DNA of 64,000 nucleotides from Bradyrhizobium liaoningense (GCF_018130825.1 NZ_JAFCJS010000005.1:558001-622000), one strand, 5' to 3'. Shown: positions 1 through 7,384, numbered from the stretch's first letter. A program made the numbers and translations. The notes: generated by a model not told the origin, from the letters alone.

Positions 1-63
1 ATCTCTTTGTAGCCCGGGCCTTGCTGCGCGGGCCTCAATTCTCGGAGCCTTATTGACCCAGTC

Positions 64-585
64 TTATTGGCCTAGTCTTGCCATCAGCGCGTCGACGCGC
101 GGCTGGCCCCATGTCTTGACGGTCAATGGACCGGTCGCCTCGACATCGACGCCTTCGCCCGGTCCGAGCACGACGCCGCGTCCGCCGCTCCTGCGGGAGA
201 CGCCGACGCGGCCGTTGGCGACGAAGACCGCGGTCTTGGCCTCTGCGACATCGACGGCCCATTTGGTGCCGCGCACGGCGGCGATGGCCCGTGGCGTCAG
301 CACCTTGAAGGGATTGCCGCCGGGCTTTTTGGGCACATCGACCAGCAGCGCTTTGCTGCTCAACTCCACGGAGTCAATATGTCCGTCGCGGTTGGCGTCC
401 TTTAGTTCAAATCTGGCGCCATTCTCCGCGACAATCGTGATCCCGTTGTCGCAGCGCCAGAGTTGCGTTCCGGCCGCGGATGGCGAGGGCGTGCAACCCG
501 CGTGGGCCGGCTGCGCGGCCGCGTATTCCATCAACAACAACGACCACGCCAGAGCAATGACTCCGGCGCGTGCGATCCCTTTCAT
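64..585 (-). CDS. FecR-domain periplasmic protein with an EF-hand loop
   Basis: The product is 173 aa with a Sec signal peptide (hydrophobic stretch around residues 5-20, then AQPAHAG). The core matches the FecR fold: VRGTKWAV near residues 104-111 followed by a short beta-rich stretch (AVFVANGRVGVS). Residues 63-74 read DANRDGHIDSVE, which fits the canonical calcium-binding EF-hand loop (D, N, D, G, I, E at positions 1, 3, 5, 6, 8, 12). The start is chosen at ATG 585, preceded by CGGAGG; an ATG nine codons upstream has no such site. FecR proteins of this small exported type are usually of unknown role and are not the membrane anti-sigma FecR. It is transcribed divergently from the DUF2778 gene, with a perfect palindrome 43 bp upstream of its start. 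The partner gene, if any, lies beyond the left edge. Confidence 0.75.
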   Translation of the reverse strand: MKGIARAGVIALAWSLLLMEYAAAQPAHAGCTPSPSAAGTQLWRCDNGITIVAENGARFELKDANRDGHIDSVELSSKALLVDVPKKPGGNPFKVLTPRAIAAVRGTKWAVDVAEAKTAVFVANGRVGVSRRSGGRGVVLGPGEGVDVEATGPLTVKTWGQPRVDALMARLGQ

Positions 586-627
586 GCCAGCCTCCGTTTG
601 CGTGCTCGGCACAGTTCAAGGCGATGT

Positions 628-645
628 TGATACGGTACCGTATCA
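628..645. promoter_or_regulatory. 18-bp perfect palindrome, TetR-type operator candidate
   Basis: TGATACGGTACCGTATCA is a perfect 18-bp palindrome, 43 bp upstream of the FecR-domain start codon. Its form (ATACGGTACCGTAT core) is like operators of TetR-family repressors in alphaproteobacteria. No tetR-like gene lies in this window, so the regulator is unknown. This is inference from symmetry and position. Confidence 0.5.
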
Positions 646-1151
646 CACGCAGAGGCTGCTGAATAGTGCCGCTTCTCGCAGCTATTTTCTCGCTGCGGCA
701 TTTTCCAGTTCTGGCGCGATCAACTTTCAGTCAGGGCGCCGTGCCGCGTGAGCGCCAAGCCTCGCCCTCTCATCGCAAGCGGGGGAGAGGCGCGAATGGG
801 AGATGGCGCGCACCAGCCTCGCGCAATCCTTCCCCGCTATCGTCCGGATATTGAGGACCACGAAAATGACTTGGTTGGTGCGTTTAGAGAGGCAGCCGTA
901 AGACGTTCGCTGATCGCCCGATCCAGTCGAGAATTATGGTTAACAAACGCGACTAAGTCCGTAGTTCTGCGGGCTTTTTTCTCAGAATGAGACAGCGTTA
1001 ACGAGCTGCCCCACATCTGCCCGAACTTAATCCGCATTTAACTAAAAGTCGCCTTAATGACGCTCCGACCCTCTGCGAGATGCTGTTCCCGGATCGTGAC
1101 CAGCGGCGCTTCGAAGGGGGACTGAGTGACACCGTCCTGGACGCAAGGCGA
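646..1151. other. Intergenic region between FecR and DUF2778 genes
   Basis: About 500 bp without a convincing gene. It holds a degenerate copy of a palindromic repeat around 760-800 (a CGCCCTCTC arm and a GAGAGGCG arm), a weak hairpin followed by six T residues at about 968-985, and a CtrA-type box at 1027-1042. A short open frame at 748-990 runs through the repeat remnant and has no family resemblance I recognise. Confidence 0.5.
1027..1042 (+). promoter_or_regulatory. Candidate CtrA-binding site
   Basis: TTAATCCGCATTTAAC matches the CtrA consensus TTAA-N7-TTAAC exactly. It lies 110 bp upstream of the chosen start of the DUF2778 gene, a typical promoter distance. CtrA is the alphaproteobacterial cell-cycle master regulator and often controls envelope and division genes. 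The match is seen directly; regulation is inferred. Confidence 0.55.
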
Positions 1152-2330
1152 ATGAGTACGAGTATCGCTGCGCAGAGTAACGCGGCACGGAAGTCCAAAA
1201 ATCCTGGCAAGAATTCTCTTCGGAAGCCTTCCCGGAAAATGACCACGACCAATTGGCTTGGCGCCGCGGCGATCGGCTGCGTCGTGATGGGCGCCGGCTG
1301 GACCATCTACAGCAACGTCTTCGGCGCGAGCGTCTACCCGACCGTCGGCAGCATTGGCTACGACGAGCCCGTGATCAAGCGTGCGCCCAGGGTGGCGCTG
1401 CGCGAGGCCAGCGAGGCCATCAACGAGGCCTTTGCCCTGCTGCCCGACCGGCTGCAGGTTGCAACCCCGATCTCGCGCGAGTTGTTCAACGAGCGCTTTG
1501 CCGCCGCCGCGACGCAGGGCGTGCCGTCGAATGCGGCGAGCGCCGTGCCCGCGCCCCAGGTTGCGGCAGCCAAAGAGGCCCCGAAGCAGAGCGTGATCGC
1601 GAAGGTCGCGGAAGCGCTGAAGCCGGCAGCCAAGAACACTGACAAGACTACCGACAAGACTGCGGACAAGGCCAAGCGTGTTGCGCCCGATGGCCAGATG
1701 CAGCTCGCCTCGGCGGACCCGGCCGAGATCGTGCCGGCGCCCGAGGCAAAGCCGAAGTCGTTCGCCGACCGTGCCAAGGCCGCGGTGATGTCGATCACCG
1801 GGCCGCGCCAGTCGATGGTGGACAAGCTCTGGGGCAAGCGTGAGCCCTCCGGCGGACTGCTCGCCTACGCCTCGGCCGATGCCAGCGTGACGGCGTCCAT
1901 CGCGCCGAAGGAGATGAACCCGATGCTCGGCGGCGCGCCGCCCTATGAGCGCGACACCGCGGTCTACGACATCACCGCCAAGATGGTGTATCTGCCCGAC
2001 GGCACCAGGCTCGAGGCGCATTCCGGCCTCGGCTCCAATCTCGACGATCCGCGCTCCTCGAAGATCCGCATGCGCGGCGTGACGCCGCCGCACATCTACA
2101 CGCTGAAGCCGCGCGAGGCGCTGTTCCACGGCGTGCCAGCGCTGCGCCTGACCCCGATTGGCGGCGAGAGCGCGATCTACGGCCGCGACGGCCTGCTCGC
2201 GCACACCTTCATGCTCGGACCGAACGGCGACTCCAACGGCTGCGTGTCGTTCAAGGATTACTACGCGTTCCTCGACGCCTACCGCAACAAGGGCATCCGC
2301 AAGCTTGCGGTGCTGGCGCGGGTGGACTGA
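1152..2330 (+). CDS. DUF2778 (Tlde1-type) membrane-anchored envelope protein
   Basis: The product is 392 aa. A basic N-terminal stretch is followed by one membrane segment at about residues 34-54, then a long Ala/Lys/Pro-rich linker with a TDKTTDKTADKAK repeat. The C-terminal domain ends in a His-X12-Cys arrangement (AHTFML at about His351, then SNGCVSF with Cys364). That signature is typical of DUF2778, the Tlde1 domain related to L,D-transpeptidases that act on peptidoglycan. One transmembrane helix places the catalytic domain in the periplasm. The start at 1152 is uncertain: an upstream in-frame ATG lies at 1080 and an internal one at 1239. A consensus CtrA site lies upstream and a strong terminator follows. 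Tlde1 proteins are known as type VI effectors, but there are no secretion genes here, so a housekeeping wall role is more likely. Confidence 0.75.
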   Translation: MSTSIAAQSNAARKSKNPGKNSLRKPSRKMTTTNWLGAAAIGCVVMGAGWTIYSNVFGASVYPTVGSIGYDEPVIKRAPRVALREASEAINEAFALLPDRLQVATPISRELFNERFAAAATQGVPSNAASAVPAPQVAAAKEAPKQSVIAKVAEALKPAAKNTDKTTDKTADKAKRVAPDGQMQLASADPAEIVPAPEAKPKSFADRAKAAVMSITGPRQSMVDKLWGKREPSGGLLAYASADASVTASIAPKEMNPMLGGAPPYERDTAVYDITAKMVYLPDGTRLEAHSGLGSNLDDPRSSKIRMRGVTPPHIYTLKPREALFHGVPALRLTPIGGESAIYGRDGLLAHTFMLGPNGDSNGCVSFKDYYAFLDAYRNKGIRKLAVLARVD

Positions 2331-2353
2331 TCTTCGCTGATACCGGTTGAACC

Positions 2354-2385
2354 AAAGGGCCGCTCGCAGCGGCCCTTTCTTTTTG
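2354..2385 (+). terminator. Rho-independent terminator of the DUF2778 gene
   Basis: An 11-bp perfect stem (AAAGGGCCGCT / AGCGGCCCTTT) with a three-base loop is followed by CTTTTT. It ends 10 bp before the stop codon of the convergent SDR gene and may serve both directions. Confidence 0.9.
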
Positions 2386-2394
2386 CGCGACGTG

Positions 2395-3219
2395 TCAGCC
2401 CGGCCAGCACTGTCCGCCGCCGTCGATCCGCAGCACCTGGCCGGAGACGAACGCGCCCATGGGGCCGGCGAAGAATTCGACGACCCGGGCGACCTCGTCG
2501 ACGGTCGCGATGCGGTCGAGCGTGCCGGTCTCGACCATCCTGCCAGGGTCCACCGCGCGCGTGCCGAGGAAACGCCCGGTGCGGGTATCGCCAGGCGCGA
2601 TGCAATTGACGGCGATGTCGTAGGGGCGGAGCTGATCGGCCAGACATCGCGTGTAGTGGGTGACGCCGGCCTTCGACACCGCATAGATCGAGCCCTGGGT
2701 GCGCCCCTTGAAAGCGGCGACCGAGCCGAGCGTGACGATGCGCCCGCGCCGCCGCGGCATCATTCCGCGCGCGACGGCCTGGCAGGTCAGGATGGTCGAG
2801 AGCAGATTGCGCTCCAGTACCGCGCGTACGTCGGCCTCCTTGATGTTCACCGCGTCGTTCGGATCGGGCTTGCCTCCGGCGGCTGCGATGTCGCCGCCCG
2901 CATTGTGCACGAGGATGTCGATCGGGCCGAGCGCGCCTTCCGTCTCCGCAATCACGCGCGCGATGTCCTCGCCCTTGGTGAGGTCGCCCAGCACGCGCTG
3001 GCTGCGGACGCCGAATTGCCGGCCGATGTCTGCGGCCACCGCCGTGAGGGTGGTGCCCTCACCATATTCCGCCGGCCCGTTCTCGCGCATGCCATGGACG
3101 GCAACATCAGCGCCGAGCCCGGCAAGTTTCTCCGCGAAGGCGCGGCCGAGCCCGCGCCCTGCGCCGGTCACCAGCGCGACCTTGCCGGCCAATATCCTCG
3201 TCGTGTCGTGCGATGTCAT
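2395..3219 (-). CDS. SDR-family oxidoreductase
   Basis: The product is a 274-aa classical short-chain dehydrogenase/reductase. The Rossmann cofactor motif TGAGRGLG lies near residue 20, NAG follows mid-protein, and the catalytic Ser...YAVSK set lies near residues 180-195, with the SDR-typical GQVLRIDGGG near the C-terminus. ADVAVHG after strand beta-2 does not decide between NAD and NADP. The substrate is unknown. The start is taken at ATG 3219; another in-frame Met lies six codons upstream. It is followed upstream by a glutathione S-transferase and an isochorismatase-like gene on the same strand, which may form a small detoxification set. Confidence 0.85.
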   Translation of the reverse strand: MTSHDTTRILAGKVALVTGAGRGLGRAFAEKLAGLGADVAVHGMRENGPAEYGEGTTLTAVAADIGRQFGVRSQRVLGDLTKGEDIARVIAETEGALGPIDILVHNAGGDIAAAGGKPDPNDAVNIKEADVRAVLERNLLSTILTCQAVARGMMPRRRGRIVTLGSVAAFKGRTQGSIYAVSKAGVTHYTRCLADQLRPYDIAVNCIAPGDTRTGRFLGTRAVDPGRMVETGTLDRIATVDEVARVVEFFAGPMGAFVSGQVLRIDGGGQCWPG

Positions 3220-3291
3220 GATCTTGTTCCCGTGCAATGCCAGTCGGTCGCAAGATCTAGCCCAGTCGCTATCGCCTGTGCCAGCGACCTG

Positions 3292-3930
3292 TCACGCCGG
3301 GCTCGCCTCCATCGTCTTGCGCAGGGCCAGCTCGGTCGCGATCGCCTCTCGCACCGCTGGCCGCGCCTGCATGCGTTCGAGATAGGCCAACAACGACGGC
3401 CACTGCCTAATATCGATTCCTGCGGGGCGGAGCAGCAGCAGGGCCCAGGTGAGATGGGCATCCGCGACGGTGAAGCTGTTGCCAACGAGGAATTCGCGGT
3501 CGGCAAGATGCGCCGACGGCACCGACAAGGTCTGCGGGATTCGCGCGCGCGGCTTGGCGAGCGAGCCGTCGTCCTGGTACCAGAAGGTCGGAAACAGGAA
3601 CGCCTTGTGGATCTCGGCGCTGACGAAGCTCAGCCATTCCTGCAGGCGATAGCGATCGGGATCGCCGAACCGCGGCGCAAGGCCGGACTCGGGCTTCACG
3701 TCGGCGATGTATTGCAGCACCGCCGCGCATTCGGTCAGCCGTTCGCCGTTCTCCAGCACGAGGACCGGCACCGCTCCCTTCGGCGATACGCCGCGAAAGT
3801 CGCTGTCGTCGTCCACGACCTGCTTGGTCCTGAGATGCACCAGATGATAGCGCGCGTCGAGGCCTGCTTCCATCAGCGCGATGCGGCTCGCGAGCGAGCA
3901 GGCCATCGGCGAGAAATAAAGTTGCAGCAT
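3292..3930 (-). CDS. Glutathione S-transferase, beta-class-like
   Basis: The product is 212 aa, the usual GST length. The N-terminal thioredoxin-fold domain opens LQLYFSPMACSLASRIAL, matching the beta-class pattern (YxSPxACSLxxxIAL) in which the Cys at about residue 10 contacts glutathione. PKGAVPVL around residue 50 carries the cis-Pro and ENGERLTECAAV the gamma-glutamyl-binding residues. The C-terminal half is all alpha (EFLVGNSFTVADAHLTW, the GST C-terminal N-cap motif). It lies 12 bp downstream of the isochorismatase-like gene on the same strand, so the two are probably co-transcribed. The substrate is unknown. Confidence 0.88.
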   Translation of the reverse strand: MLQLYFSPMACSLASRIALMEAGLDARYHLVHLRTKQVVDDDSDFRGVSPKGAVPVLVLENGERLTECAAVLQYIADVKPESGLAPRFGDPDRYRLQEWLSFVSAEIHKAFLFPTFWYQDDGSLAKPRARIPQTLSVPSAHLADREFLVGNSFTVADAHLTWALLLLRPAGIDIRQWPSLLAYLERMQARPAVREAIATELALRKTMEASPA

Positions 3931-3942
3931 CGCGTTGCTCCA

Positions 3943-4536
3943 TTATTTCAGTGCATCGCCGCGCGCGATGATGGCGAAGCGATCGGATAGCTCGGCGAGC
4001 GCAACCTCGTGGATGGTCCGGGCGTCCAGCGTGCCGCCGCGGCCGTCCGGCAGGTCGCGCGTGGCGCAGGAATCGGCGTCGATCGTCGTGCGAAAGCCGA
4101 GGTCGAGCGCGGCTCGGGCGGTGGAGCTGACGCACATATGCGTCATGAAGCCGGCCAGCACGATGTTCTTCCTGTCGGTTGCGGCAAGGCGCGCCCGCAG
4201 ATCAGTGCCGGCAAACGCATTCGGCAGCTCCTTCTCGATCACCAGCTCGCCGGCACGGGGGCTCAGCTCGGCGACGATGGCGCCGCGGTCTGCGCCGCGA
4301 TCGAACAGGCTGCCGGCCTTGCCGCGATGGGCAATATGGATGATCGCAGCTCCGCTCTCGCGTGCCCGTGCCAGCAGCGCGGTCGCGCGCGCGATCGCGG
4401 GTCTTGCGTCGGGCAAGGCGAGAGGGCCTGCGAGATATTCGTTCTGGATGTCGATCAGCAACAGCGCGGCGTCGGCAAGACGCGGCGGGTTGAGATCGGC
4501 GCCGGCGAGCTGCAGCAGGGTCTTTGCGGTCGTCAT
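3943..4536 (-). CDS. Isochorismatase-family cysteine hydrolase
   Basis: The product is 197 aa. The isochorismatase/nicotinamidase fold is recognisable from ALLLIDIQNEY (catalytic Asp29), VIEKELPNAFAGT (catalytic Lys around residue 113) and AGFMTHMCVSSTARAA (nucleophile Cys around residue 144). The non-proline cis-peptide region precedes the Cys as expected. Family members hydrolyse C-N or C-O bonds in nicotinamide, N-carbamoyl compounds or isochorismate, and the sequence does not decide between them. It is divergent from a LysR regulator, with a long palindrome between the two starts, so it is the likely target of that regulator. The start at 4536 is chosen because the Met 13 codons upstream lies in the intergenic region. 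Confidence 0.85.
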   Translation of the reverse strand: MTTAKTLLQLAGADLNPPRLADAALLLIDIQNEYLAGPLALPDARPAIARATALLARARESGAAIIHIAHRGKAGSLFDRGADRGAIVAELSPRAGELVIEKELPNAFAGTDLRARLAATDRKNIVLAGFMTHMCVSSTARAALDLGFRTTIDADSCATRDLPDGRGGTLDARTIHEVALAELSDRFAIIARGDALK

Positions 4537-4605
4537 GGTCTTGGAAATCTCCGGGGCAAGAGGCAGGACAAACATAGTCCCGGGAAGGCCTGCCGATATG
4601 CAGGG

Positions 4606-4630
4606 ATATTGCAGCCAGTGGCTGCGATAT
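4606..4630. promoter_or_regulatory. LysR-type operator candidate (25-bp palindrome)
   Basis: The arms ATATTGCAGCCA (4606-4617) and TGGCTGCGATAT (4619-4630) are complementary at 11 of 12 positions around a single G. In addition GATATTGCAG occurs as a direct repeat at 4605 and 4626, 21 bp or two helical turns apart. The site sits between the divergent isochorismatase and LysR genes, 35 bp from the LysR start. This is the expected position and form for a LysR autoregulatory/activation site. Confidence 0.65.
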
Positions 4631-4664
4631 TGCAGGTGGCTCCCGGCCGGTATAGCCTCGCGCC

Positions 4665-5498
4665 ATGAACTGGGACGATCTGCGGATCATCGCTGCCGTC
4701 AGGGACGAGGGCACCTACGCGGGCGCCAGCGCGCGGCTGCGCATCGACGAGACCACGGTCGGGCGCAGGCTGTCGCGCATCGAGCGCGCGCTCGGTTTGC
4801 GTCTGTTCGAGGCCGCCGACGGTGTCCGCAGGCCGACGCGGAGTTGCGAGGCGGTGCTGGCGCATGTCGAGGCGATGGCCGCGCACGCCGCCGAGATCGG
4901 TCGCCTCAGTGAGAGCCTGGAAGGTCCGGTGGGACGCCTGCGCATCGCCTCCACCAACACGGCCGCCGAGGAGGTGCTGTCGCCGCGCGCGAGCGACTTC
5001 CTGCGCACCAATCCCGGCCTGACGCTGCAATTCCTCACCTCGAGCGAGAACGTCAAGTTCTCGCGCTGGGAGGCCGATCTCGCCATCCGCCTGCGCAAAC
5101 CCGACAAGGGCGACTTCGCGATCTCAAAGCTCGGTGACATCAAGCTCTATTATTTCGAGCCTGTTACGACCGAGGGCGAGCCGATGCTGTGCGCCTATCC
5201 GGACGAGCTCGGGGCCATTCCCGAGATGCAATTCCTGCGCACGAAGAAGGCCCGCGCGCGCTGCGTCACCGACAACGTTCGCGTCATCCGCAATCTGATC
5301 CGCGCGCATCAGGCCACCGGCGTGTTGCCGGAGTATGTCTGCGCGGACTTGCTCGGCGATCGCCGTCTGCGCGCCACCCTGCTGCCGAAGCGGCGCGACG
5401 TCTGGCTGCTGGTGCAAAACCATCTCAAGCGCGACGCTGCAGCGCGCGTGACCATCGACTGGGTGAGGGGGTGTTTCCAGGAGATGTCGCGTAGTTGA
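4665..5498 (+). CDS. LysR-family transcriptional regulator
   Basis: The product is 277 aa. The N-terminal winged helix-turn-helix opens MNWDDLRIIAAV and continues TYAGASARLRIDETTVGRRLSRIERALGLRLFEA, the standard LysR recognition region at about residues 17-50. The rest is the co-inducer-binding domain (VGRLRIASTNTAAEE near residue 90). It is slightly shorter than the usual 290-310 aa. It reads away from the isochorismatase-like gene and probably regulates it together with the GST and SDR genes behind it. The inducer cannot be read from sequence. Confidence 0.88.
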   Translation: MNWDDLRIIAAVRDEGTYAGASARLRIDETTVGRRLSRIERALGLRLFEAADGVRRPTRSCEAVLAHVEAMAAHAAEIGRLSESLEGPVGRLRIASTNTAAEEVLSPRASDFLRTNPGLTLQFLTSSENVKFSRWEADLAIRLRKPDKGDFAISKLGDIKLYYFEPVTTEGEPMLCAYPDELGAIPEMQFLRTKKARARCVTDNVRVIRNLIRAHQATGVLPEYVCADLLGDRRLRATLLPKRRDVWLLVQNHLKRDAAARVTIDWVRGCFQEMSRS

Positions 5499-5691
5499 GG
5501 CGACGTCTCGGTGTGACGATCGCGTCACAGCGCGCACGCTGCGACGAAAAATCTTGCATCGCCCCCTTGCAACCCGAGCGTGCCTGGTCTACTAGCGCCG
5601 TCCTTCGCTAGGCCATGGGTTCGGGCTCTCTGAGATCCCGACTGGCGCGTGCCGGTCTCCGGCTTCGTGTTCCGCCGAATGAAGGAAAAAG

Positions 5692-5763
5692 CAGGATGTA
5701 GCTCATGGAGAGCGTCGGGCTGAACACCCGAAGGCATCGGTTCGATTCCGGTCTCTTGTCCCA
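5692..5763 (+). pseudogene. Degenerate tRNA-Phe(GAA)-like sequence
   Basis: The sequence folds in part as a tRNA. There is a 4-bp D stem (GCTC/GAGC) with only a 5-nt loop, a perfect anticodon stem TCGGG/CCCGA with loop CTGAACA (anticodon GAA), a T arm ATCGG-TTCGATT-CCGGT and a terminal CCA. The acceptor stem fails: CAGGATG cannot pair with CTCTTGT beyond about three weak pairs. An active tRNA-Phe is unlikely; a decayed or atypical copy is the better reading. Confidence 0.55.
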
Positions 5764-5839
5764 CAAAGGATAGCTCAGTTGGGTAGAGCAGGTGACGTTA
5801 ATCATCGGGTCGCGGGTTCGAATCCCGCTCCAGCGCTCC
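5764..5839 (+). pseudogene. Degenerate tRNA-Asn(GTT)-like sequence
   Basis: It follows the previous tRNA-like element with no spacer. It has a good D arm (GCTC...GAGC), a five-base-pair anticodon stem GGTGA/TCATC with a six-base loop CGTTAA (one base short; a normal tRNA-Asn has CTGTTAA), and a perfect T arm (GCGGG-TTCGAAT-CCCGC). The acceptor arm pairs at only about four of seven positions and no CCA follows. These defects argue against a working tRNA. Confidence 0.55.
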
Positions 5840-6171
5840 GTTTCAGCCTGAAAAGCTGATTCCTCTGACGAGGACCGGACGCGCGCTTCAGTCGCAGTCC
5901 GGCCGTTTTGCCGCAAGGCTTTCCGTCCGAACCTAGACACTGTGAGACCGGCTTTGCGCCGCGGGTAGATACCGCTTGCGCTGATGCCGGGTGGCTCCGC
6001 ATGACCGCGCGACACACGTCGCGCGATCGCGCGCGTGCGCCCGCCATCACGCAAGCTCAAGCCCCGGTCCGCCGATTTTTCAGGAAGCGTCGTCCGCGTC
6101 CTCACGTCCTTTGCAGATGCAACCCGCTATCCGGCCGCGTTCGGCCGGAGGCAACATGATGGAGGCGTGCC
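5840..6171. other. Intergenic region upstream of the slipin gene
   Basis: About 330 bp without a supported gene. It contains a small hairpin just after the tRNA-like pair (TCAGC/GCTGA, about 5843-5859) and a dense CG-rich palindromic stretch near 6004-6040. It ends in a clear ribosome-binding site (GGAGGCG) before the slipin ATG. Confidence 0.4.
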
Positions 6172-7323
6172 ATGAGCTGGCATTTGCTGACGCTGAACGT
6201 GACGGTGAAGGATGGCGAGCGTGCGTTGCTGACGCGCAACGGGCAGCTCGTGCGCGTGCTCGCGCCCGGCAAGCACCGGCTGTTCGATCCCCTGCACGAG
6301 CTGAAGGCCGAGGTGCTCGACGTGGTCCGCAGCGAGTTCTCCGCGGAGCGCTACGCGGTGCTGAAGGCCGCGCGGCCCGATCTTGCCGCCGAGCTGTTCG
6401 AGGCGGTCGAGACCCGGGCGGATGAGATCGCCATCGTCAGCCTCGATGGCCGGCCCGTGCATCTGATGACGCCCTGGCAGGCGCGCGTCTACTGGAAGGT
6501 CGCAACGCGCATCGATGTCGAGCGCATCGATGTGTCCGCTGACCCCAAGGTCAGCGCGCGGCATCTGGCCATGATCGAGCGCAACCGTTCGGCCGTCACG
6601 AGCGAGACGGTGGTCGAGAACCACGAGGCGGGTCTTCTCTACGTCGAGGGCCGGCTCGTCGAGCGGCTCGCGTCCGGCCGGCACGCCTTCTGGACCGTCG
6701 GCCGCAAGATCGAGGTGAAGCGCCTCGACCTGCGGCCCCAGGCGGTCGAGATCACCGCGCAGGAGATGCTGACCAAGGATCGCATCGCGCTGCGGGTGAC
6801 GCTGACGGCGTTCCGTAAGGTGGTCGATCCCGAGCGGACGGTTGCGACCGTGCCCGACGTGGATGCGTGGCTGTACCGGCTGGTGCAGTTCGCGATCCGC
6901 GAGGCGGTCGCGGGCCGGACGCTGGACGAGGTGCTGTCTGCGAAGGCGGCGCTGGATGCGGAGTTGCGCGACTATGTGCGCGCACGCGTCGCGGAGTCCG
7001 GTGTCGAGGTGACCGAGCTCGGCGTCAAGGACGTGATCCTGCCCGGCGAGATCCGGGAGCTGGTGAACAAGGTGGTGGAGGCGGAGCGGGTCGCGAAGGC
7101 GAACCTGATCCGCCGGCAGGAGGAGACCGCGGCGACGCGTTCGCTCCTGAACACCGCCCGCCTGATGGAGGAGAACCCCCTGCTGCTGCGGCTCAAGGAG
7201 CTGGAGTCGCTGGAGCGGCTGGTCGAGAAGGTCGGCCGCATCGACCTCCATGCCGGCGACGGCCAGGGCCTCGATGCCCTCTTGACCCGGCTCGTGCGCC
7301 TGAAGGCGCCCGAGAGCGCGTGA
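6172..7323 (+). CDS. Slipin-family SPFH/band 7 protein without a membrane anchor
   Basis: The product is 383 aa. The SPFH core is recognisable at about residues 145-300: EAGLLYVEGRLVERLASGRHAFW, then MLTKDRIALRVTLTAFRKV and LDAELRDYVRARVAESGVEVTELGVKDVILP, a typical stomatin/slipin ending. A coiled-coil-rich tail follows (ELVNKVVEAERVAKANLIRRQEETAATRSLLN). A related N-terminal segment (ERALLTRNGQLVRVLAPGKHRLF) mirrors the start of the core. Unlike classical slipins it lacks the N-terminal hydrophobic hairpin. The start at 6172 is supported by GGAGGCG 8 bases upstream. Slipins scaffold membrane microdomains; this form may be cytosolic or peripheral. It is monocistronic with its own terminator. 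Confidence 0.82.
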   Translation: MSWHLLTLNVTVKDGERALLTRNGQLVRVLAPGKHRLFDPLHELKAEVLDVVRSEFSAERYAVLKAARPDLAAELFEAVETRADEIAIVSLDGRPVHLMTPWQARVYWKVATRIDVERIDVSADPKVSARHLAMIERNRSAVTSETVVENHEAGLLYVEGRLVERLASGRHAFWTVGRKIEVKRLDLRPQAVEITAQEMLTKDRIALRVTLTAFRKVVDPERTVATVPDVDAWLYRLVQFAIREAVAGRTLDEVLSAKAALDAELRDYVRARVAESGVEVTELGVKDVILPGEIRELVNKVVEAERVAKANLIRRQEETAATRSLLNTARLMEENPLLLRLKELESLERLVEKVGRIDLHAGDGQGLDALLTRLVRLKAPESA

Positions 7324-7327
7324 AGTC

Positions 7328-7353
7328 GAAGGGCCGCCCACGGGCGGCCCTTC
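7328..7353 (+). terminator. Terminator hairpin after the slipin gene
   Basis: A 12-bp stem, GAAGGGCCGCCC with its complement, and a two-base loop. No long T run follows, so it is either an atypical terminator or a pausing hairpin. The stem sequence resembles the hairpins at 2354 and 7968. Confidence 0.7.
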
Positions 7354-7384
7354 ATTGAATGAGCTGATAGATCAGGAGGCCATC

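Noticed and set aside
748..990. 80-codon plus-strand frame between the FecR and DUF2778 genes
   Set aside because: Starts in a repeat remnant, lacks a ribosome-binding site and ends in the T run of a hairpin; no family resemblance.
1152..2330. DUF2778 protein as a type VI effector with immunity gene
   Set aside because: No immunity-like gene, VgrG, PAAR or secretion component in the window; the protein has a membrane anchor rather than an effector layout.
1038..2684. Long minus-strand open frame opposite the DUF2778 and SDR genes
   Set aside because: Arg/Ala/Gly/His-rich shadow of high-GC genes; both sense strands have clear families.
2347..3990. 547-codon plus-strand frame
   Set aside because: Antisense to the SDR and GST genes, whose motifs are clear; no conserved motif in the frame itself.
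5608..6105. Minus-strand frame with GIRTRDP, PESNRC and GAGFEPATR-like motifs
   Set aside because: Such motifs are the well-known artefact of translating the antisense strand of tRNA sequences; it overlaps the tRNA-like pair.
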